Shown: positions 62,354 to 64,000 of the stretch, in pieces
Layout: each line of letters begins with the position of its first letter
Position numbering within the stretch: position 1 is the stretch's first letter
Assembly: GCA_964533275.1 (NCBI GenBank)
Contig: CAZHJK010000009.1
Span: 22,412-86,411, forward strand
Direction of reading: 5' to 3'
From: CAZHJK01 sp964533275
Lineage (GTDB): Bacteria > Bacillota > Clostridia > Eubacteriales > Garciellaceae
DNA: 64,000 nt
The notes under the pieces: model-generated
The model's input: the letters and a program-made list of their open reading frames with translations, nothing else
Databases searched by the model: none
Told to the model about the DNA's origin: nothing
Translations under genes and position numbers: made by a program

Positions 62354-62820
62354 TCAATTTTTAGCGGTAACTTCTTCAACAGTAGATATATTCTTTCTTA
62401 ATTCATTAATAGATTGTTTTAATTCCAGATGTCTATTGGCATTTTTAGGTTCTAGTTCCTGAATAAAGGTTTTTATTTCTTTTTGACCTTTATCAAGATC
62501 ATCTACTTTAATTTGAATTCCATCAACTTTACTTTCAATCCCAACAAATCCATTTTCAAGTCCTTCAAATCTATCTTCAAGTCCATTAAAGCTACTTTCA
62601 AGCCCATCAAATCTACCTTCAAGTCCTTCAAATCTATCTTCAAGTCCATTAAAGCTACTTTCAAGCCCATTAAAGCTACTTTCAAGCCCATCAAATCTAC
62701 CTTCAAGTCCTTCAAATCTATCTTCAAGTCCATTAAAGCTACTTTCAAGCCCATTAAAGCTACTTTCAAGCCCATCAAATCTTACAATTCTAATAATTTA
62801 ATATATTCTACTTTTCTCAT
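62354..62820 (-). pseudogene. Heptad-repeat coiled-coil protein, frameshifted
   Basis: ATG 62820 follows GAAGGA and encodes MRKVEYIKLLEL before a stop. One frame over, an open frame runs to TGA 62354 with ten heptads such as RFDGLES, SFNGLES, SFNGLED, RFEGLEG, then KVDGIQIKVDDLDKGQKEIKTFI and a helical tail ending VTAKN. The 21-bp repeat unit gives strong coiled-coil periodicity. A single indel near 62785 separates the start from the repeats. Similar repeat proteins in Firmicutes are small, of unknown role. Other open frames through this repeat are artefacts of the 21-bp period. Confidence 0.65.
62520..62780 (-). repeat. 21-bp tandem repeats coding heptads
   Basis: Units of the type GGACTTGAAGATAGATTTGA recur every 21 bp, with larger 63-105 bp blocks duplicated exactly. 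This leaves frames open on several phases and both strands. Confidence 0.85.
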
Positions 62821-62917
62821 TTTTTTCCTTCTTAAACAAAAAAAATGAAGGCCAAATTACTGAGTATCCTTTTGTCCTCCTAATGACGGCATTTTTATAA
62901 TTAGTAACACTTTTTTA

Positions 62918-63772
62918 TTATTTCCGTATGATAATAAAAGCCATATAACAAATATAGAGGATAATAAGGAAAGCACCCTCTAATCTTGTTGAGCTTCTTT
63001 TAGTAGTAGCTATGATATAGGAAATAATAGTAGCACCTAATAAAAATCCAATATCTAAAATAATTTTATCTTCAATTATTATAGGGTGTATCACTGAAGA
63101 GATACCTAAAACCAAAAGAATATTAAATAGATTTGAACCAATAGCATTACCTAAAGCGATATCACTCTGTCCCCTGTATGCAGCTACAATGGATGTTACT
63201 AACTCGGGAAGAGATGTTCCAATAGCTACAATGGTAAGACCTACAAGAGTTTCGCTCAATCCAAGCTCTATAGCAATACTTGAACTTGATTTTACAACAA
63301 AATCTGCACCTATTATAATTCCTATTAAGCCTATGAATCCATATACAATACTCTTAGGTAGTGTCAGGCTTTTGCTATCATTGGAAAGATCCCTTCGATC
63401 CACTTCTTTAGATAGAAATGCCATTTCCACCAAATAGTATAAAAAAACCCCAAAGATAGATAAAAGTATGAGTCCATCACCCTGAGATATTTTATTGGTG
63501 GAATAATCCTGTAGAGCAACATCATTTACCAGAATGAACAGCACAATGGTAGCCAATATCATAAAGGGAAATTCCTTAAGAATAGTCTTAAGCTTTATGT
63601 TTATTGGTCTTATTATTGAGGCTATACCAACAACAAGTAGGATATTAAATATATTTGATCCAATAATATTCCCTATTGCAATCTCGTTAGAATTCTTAAG
63701 TGATGCATTGATACTAACTGCAGCTTCAGGAGAGCTAGTCCCAAAGGCTACGATGGTTAAGCCTATCAGCAT
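62918..63772 (-). CDS. Na+/Ca2+ exchanger-family antiporter, 5'-truncated
   Basis: 284 aa. Both alpha repeats are present: GLTIVAFGTSSPEAAVSI with GNIIGSNIFNILLVVG, and GLTIVAIGTSLPELVTSI with GNAIGSNLFNILLVLG, characteristic of YrbG-type exchangers. The usual first membrane helix (about 40 residues before IPPMLIGL) is missing. In the same frame upstream only KIPP is left before a stop (GYKIPP after TGA). No ribosome binding site precedes ATG 63772. So the gene is probably a recent 5'-truncated copy and may be non-functional. Confidence 0.8.
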   Translation of the reverse strand: MLIGLTIVAFGTSSPEAAVSINASLKNSNEIAIGNIIGSNIFNILLVVGIASIIRPINIKLKTILKEFPFMILATIVLFILVNDVALQDYSTNKISQGDGLILLSIFGVFLYYLVEMAFLSKEVDRRDLSNDSKSLTLPKSIVYGFIGLIGIIIGADFVVKSSSSIAIELGLSETLVGLTIVAIGTSLPELVTSIVAAYRGQSDIALGNAIGSNLFNILLVLGISSVIHPIIIEDKIILDIGFLLGATIISYIIATTKRSSTRLEGAFLIILYICYMAFIIIRK

Positions 63773-63917
63773 AGGTGGAATCTTATATCCTCACTCTTCA
63801 TTACATGATTACTTCCACTATCTCATAAATAAATTACAAAATATTTAATAAGGGTTTAGATGTGTTATTCTGGATAGGTGATGATAATTAATATTCTTTA
63901 GAATCCTTTTTCATAAT

Positions 63918-64000
63918 TTATAATTTTTTACTGTGTATTAGATGTGATATCTCATCAGTGTCTTCAATATATAAAGAAATTTCACCACATTTAGGACAGA
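63918..64000 (-). CDS. Partial zinc-ribbon protein at the window edge
   Basis: The open frame on the minus strand reads CPKCGEISLYIEDTDEISHL and ends at TAA 63918. It enters from the right edge, so only the C-terminus is visible. CPKCG suggests a zinc-ribbon end. Confidence 0.45.
   Translation of the reverse strand, partial: CPKCGEISLYIEDTDEISHLIHSKKL

Noticed and set aside
62520..62780. Possible CRISPR array
   Set aside because: Units are contiguous 21-bp repeats without unique spacers and code for heptads. No cas genes are present in the window.
62483..62848. Open frames on both strands rich in FKSIKATFKPIK or MGLKVALMGLKV repeats
   Set aside because: They arise because the 21-bp repeat is divisible by three and keeps several phases open. 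The heptad frame (RFDGLES etc.) with a normal coiled-coil composition and tail is the meaningful one.

Overview
The window looks like chromosomal DNA of a low-GC, anaerobic, probably spore-forming Firmicute of the class Clostridia. I would guess the Tissierellales/Natronincolaceae (Alkaliphilus-like) area, but a genus cannot be fixed from sequence reading alone. The reasons are the AT-rich codon use, strong GGAGG ribosome binding sites, a YtaF-type sporulation membrane protein, a B12-dependent ribonucleotide reductase, ferredoxin-like redox proteins and a THF riboswitch in front of a FolT-type ECF transporter.

Left part (1-20.6 kb), mostly housekeeping. It opens with a truncated secreted zinc-protease-like gene (HEFSH motif at the edge), a REP-associated tyrosine transposase (RAYT) between its GGGGACGG terminal repeats that ends against a tyrosine-recombinase N-terminal remnant, and a tRNA-Ala(GGC). 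Then comes the complete phosphate regulon, transcribed leftwards: phoP-phoR, then pstS-pstC-pstA-pstB-phoU with a Pho box in front of pstS. Next are THF riboswitch-folT, a DUF1858/DUF438 pair, a PLP sulfur-amino-acid lyase, and an apparently FNR-type-controlled operon (Ric-like di-iron protein, CPG-motif P1B ATPase, HMA metallochaperone). Class II ribonucleotide reductase nrdJ with NrdR-like boxes, a GNAT and a polyferredoxin membrane protein follow.

Middle (20.9-41.3 kb). A two-gene operon encodes a nucleotidyltransferase fused to a catalytically degenerate phosphomutase domain and a giant (about 2,850 aa) cyclic beta-1,2-glucan synthase. After 3-methyladenine glycosylase and an Fe-S aldo/keto reductase comes the most unusual locus: a tightly coupled three-gene operon of a 1,630-aa protein (HD phosphohydrolase, helical repeats, nucleotidyltransferase of the NMNAT/PPAT superfamily, possible acetyltransferase-like segment, phosphoribosyltransferase-like domain), an LDH/MDH-like Rossmann dehydrogenase and a flavodoxin-fold protein. 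I think this is a dedicated nucleotide- or dinucleotide-cofactor pathway of unknown product.

Defence island (42.6-51.9 kb). A type I restriction-modification operon (hsdM-hsdS-hsdR) is flanked by a TIGR04141/DUF6119-type protein upstream and a coiled-coil three-TM membrane protein downstream, with a frameshifted rhomboid remnant between.

Right part (52-64 kb). This is a stretch of small, nearly all leftward genes (lipoproteins, GNATs, VanZ-like proteins, DUF4003, DUF975-like and other membrane proteins) mixed with partial, frameshifted and internally deleted copies of one another. Two nearly identical 34-residue ORFs whose stop codon sits at the centre of a perfect palindrome, a recurring intergenic motif, a heptad-repeat coiled-coil pseudogene and a 5'-truncated Na/Ca exchanger are found here. 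It reads as a duplication and decay hotspot.
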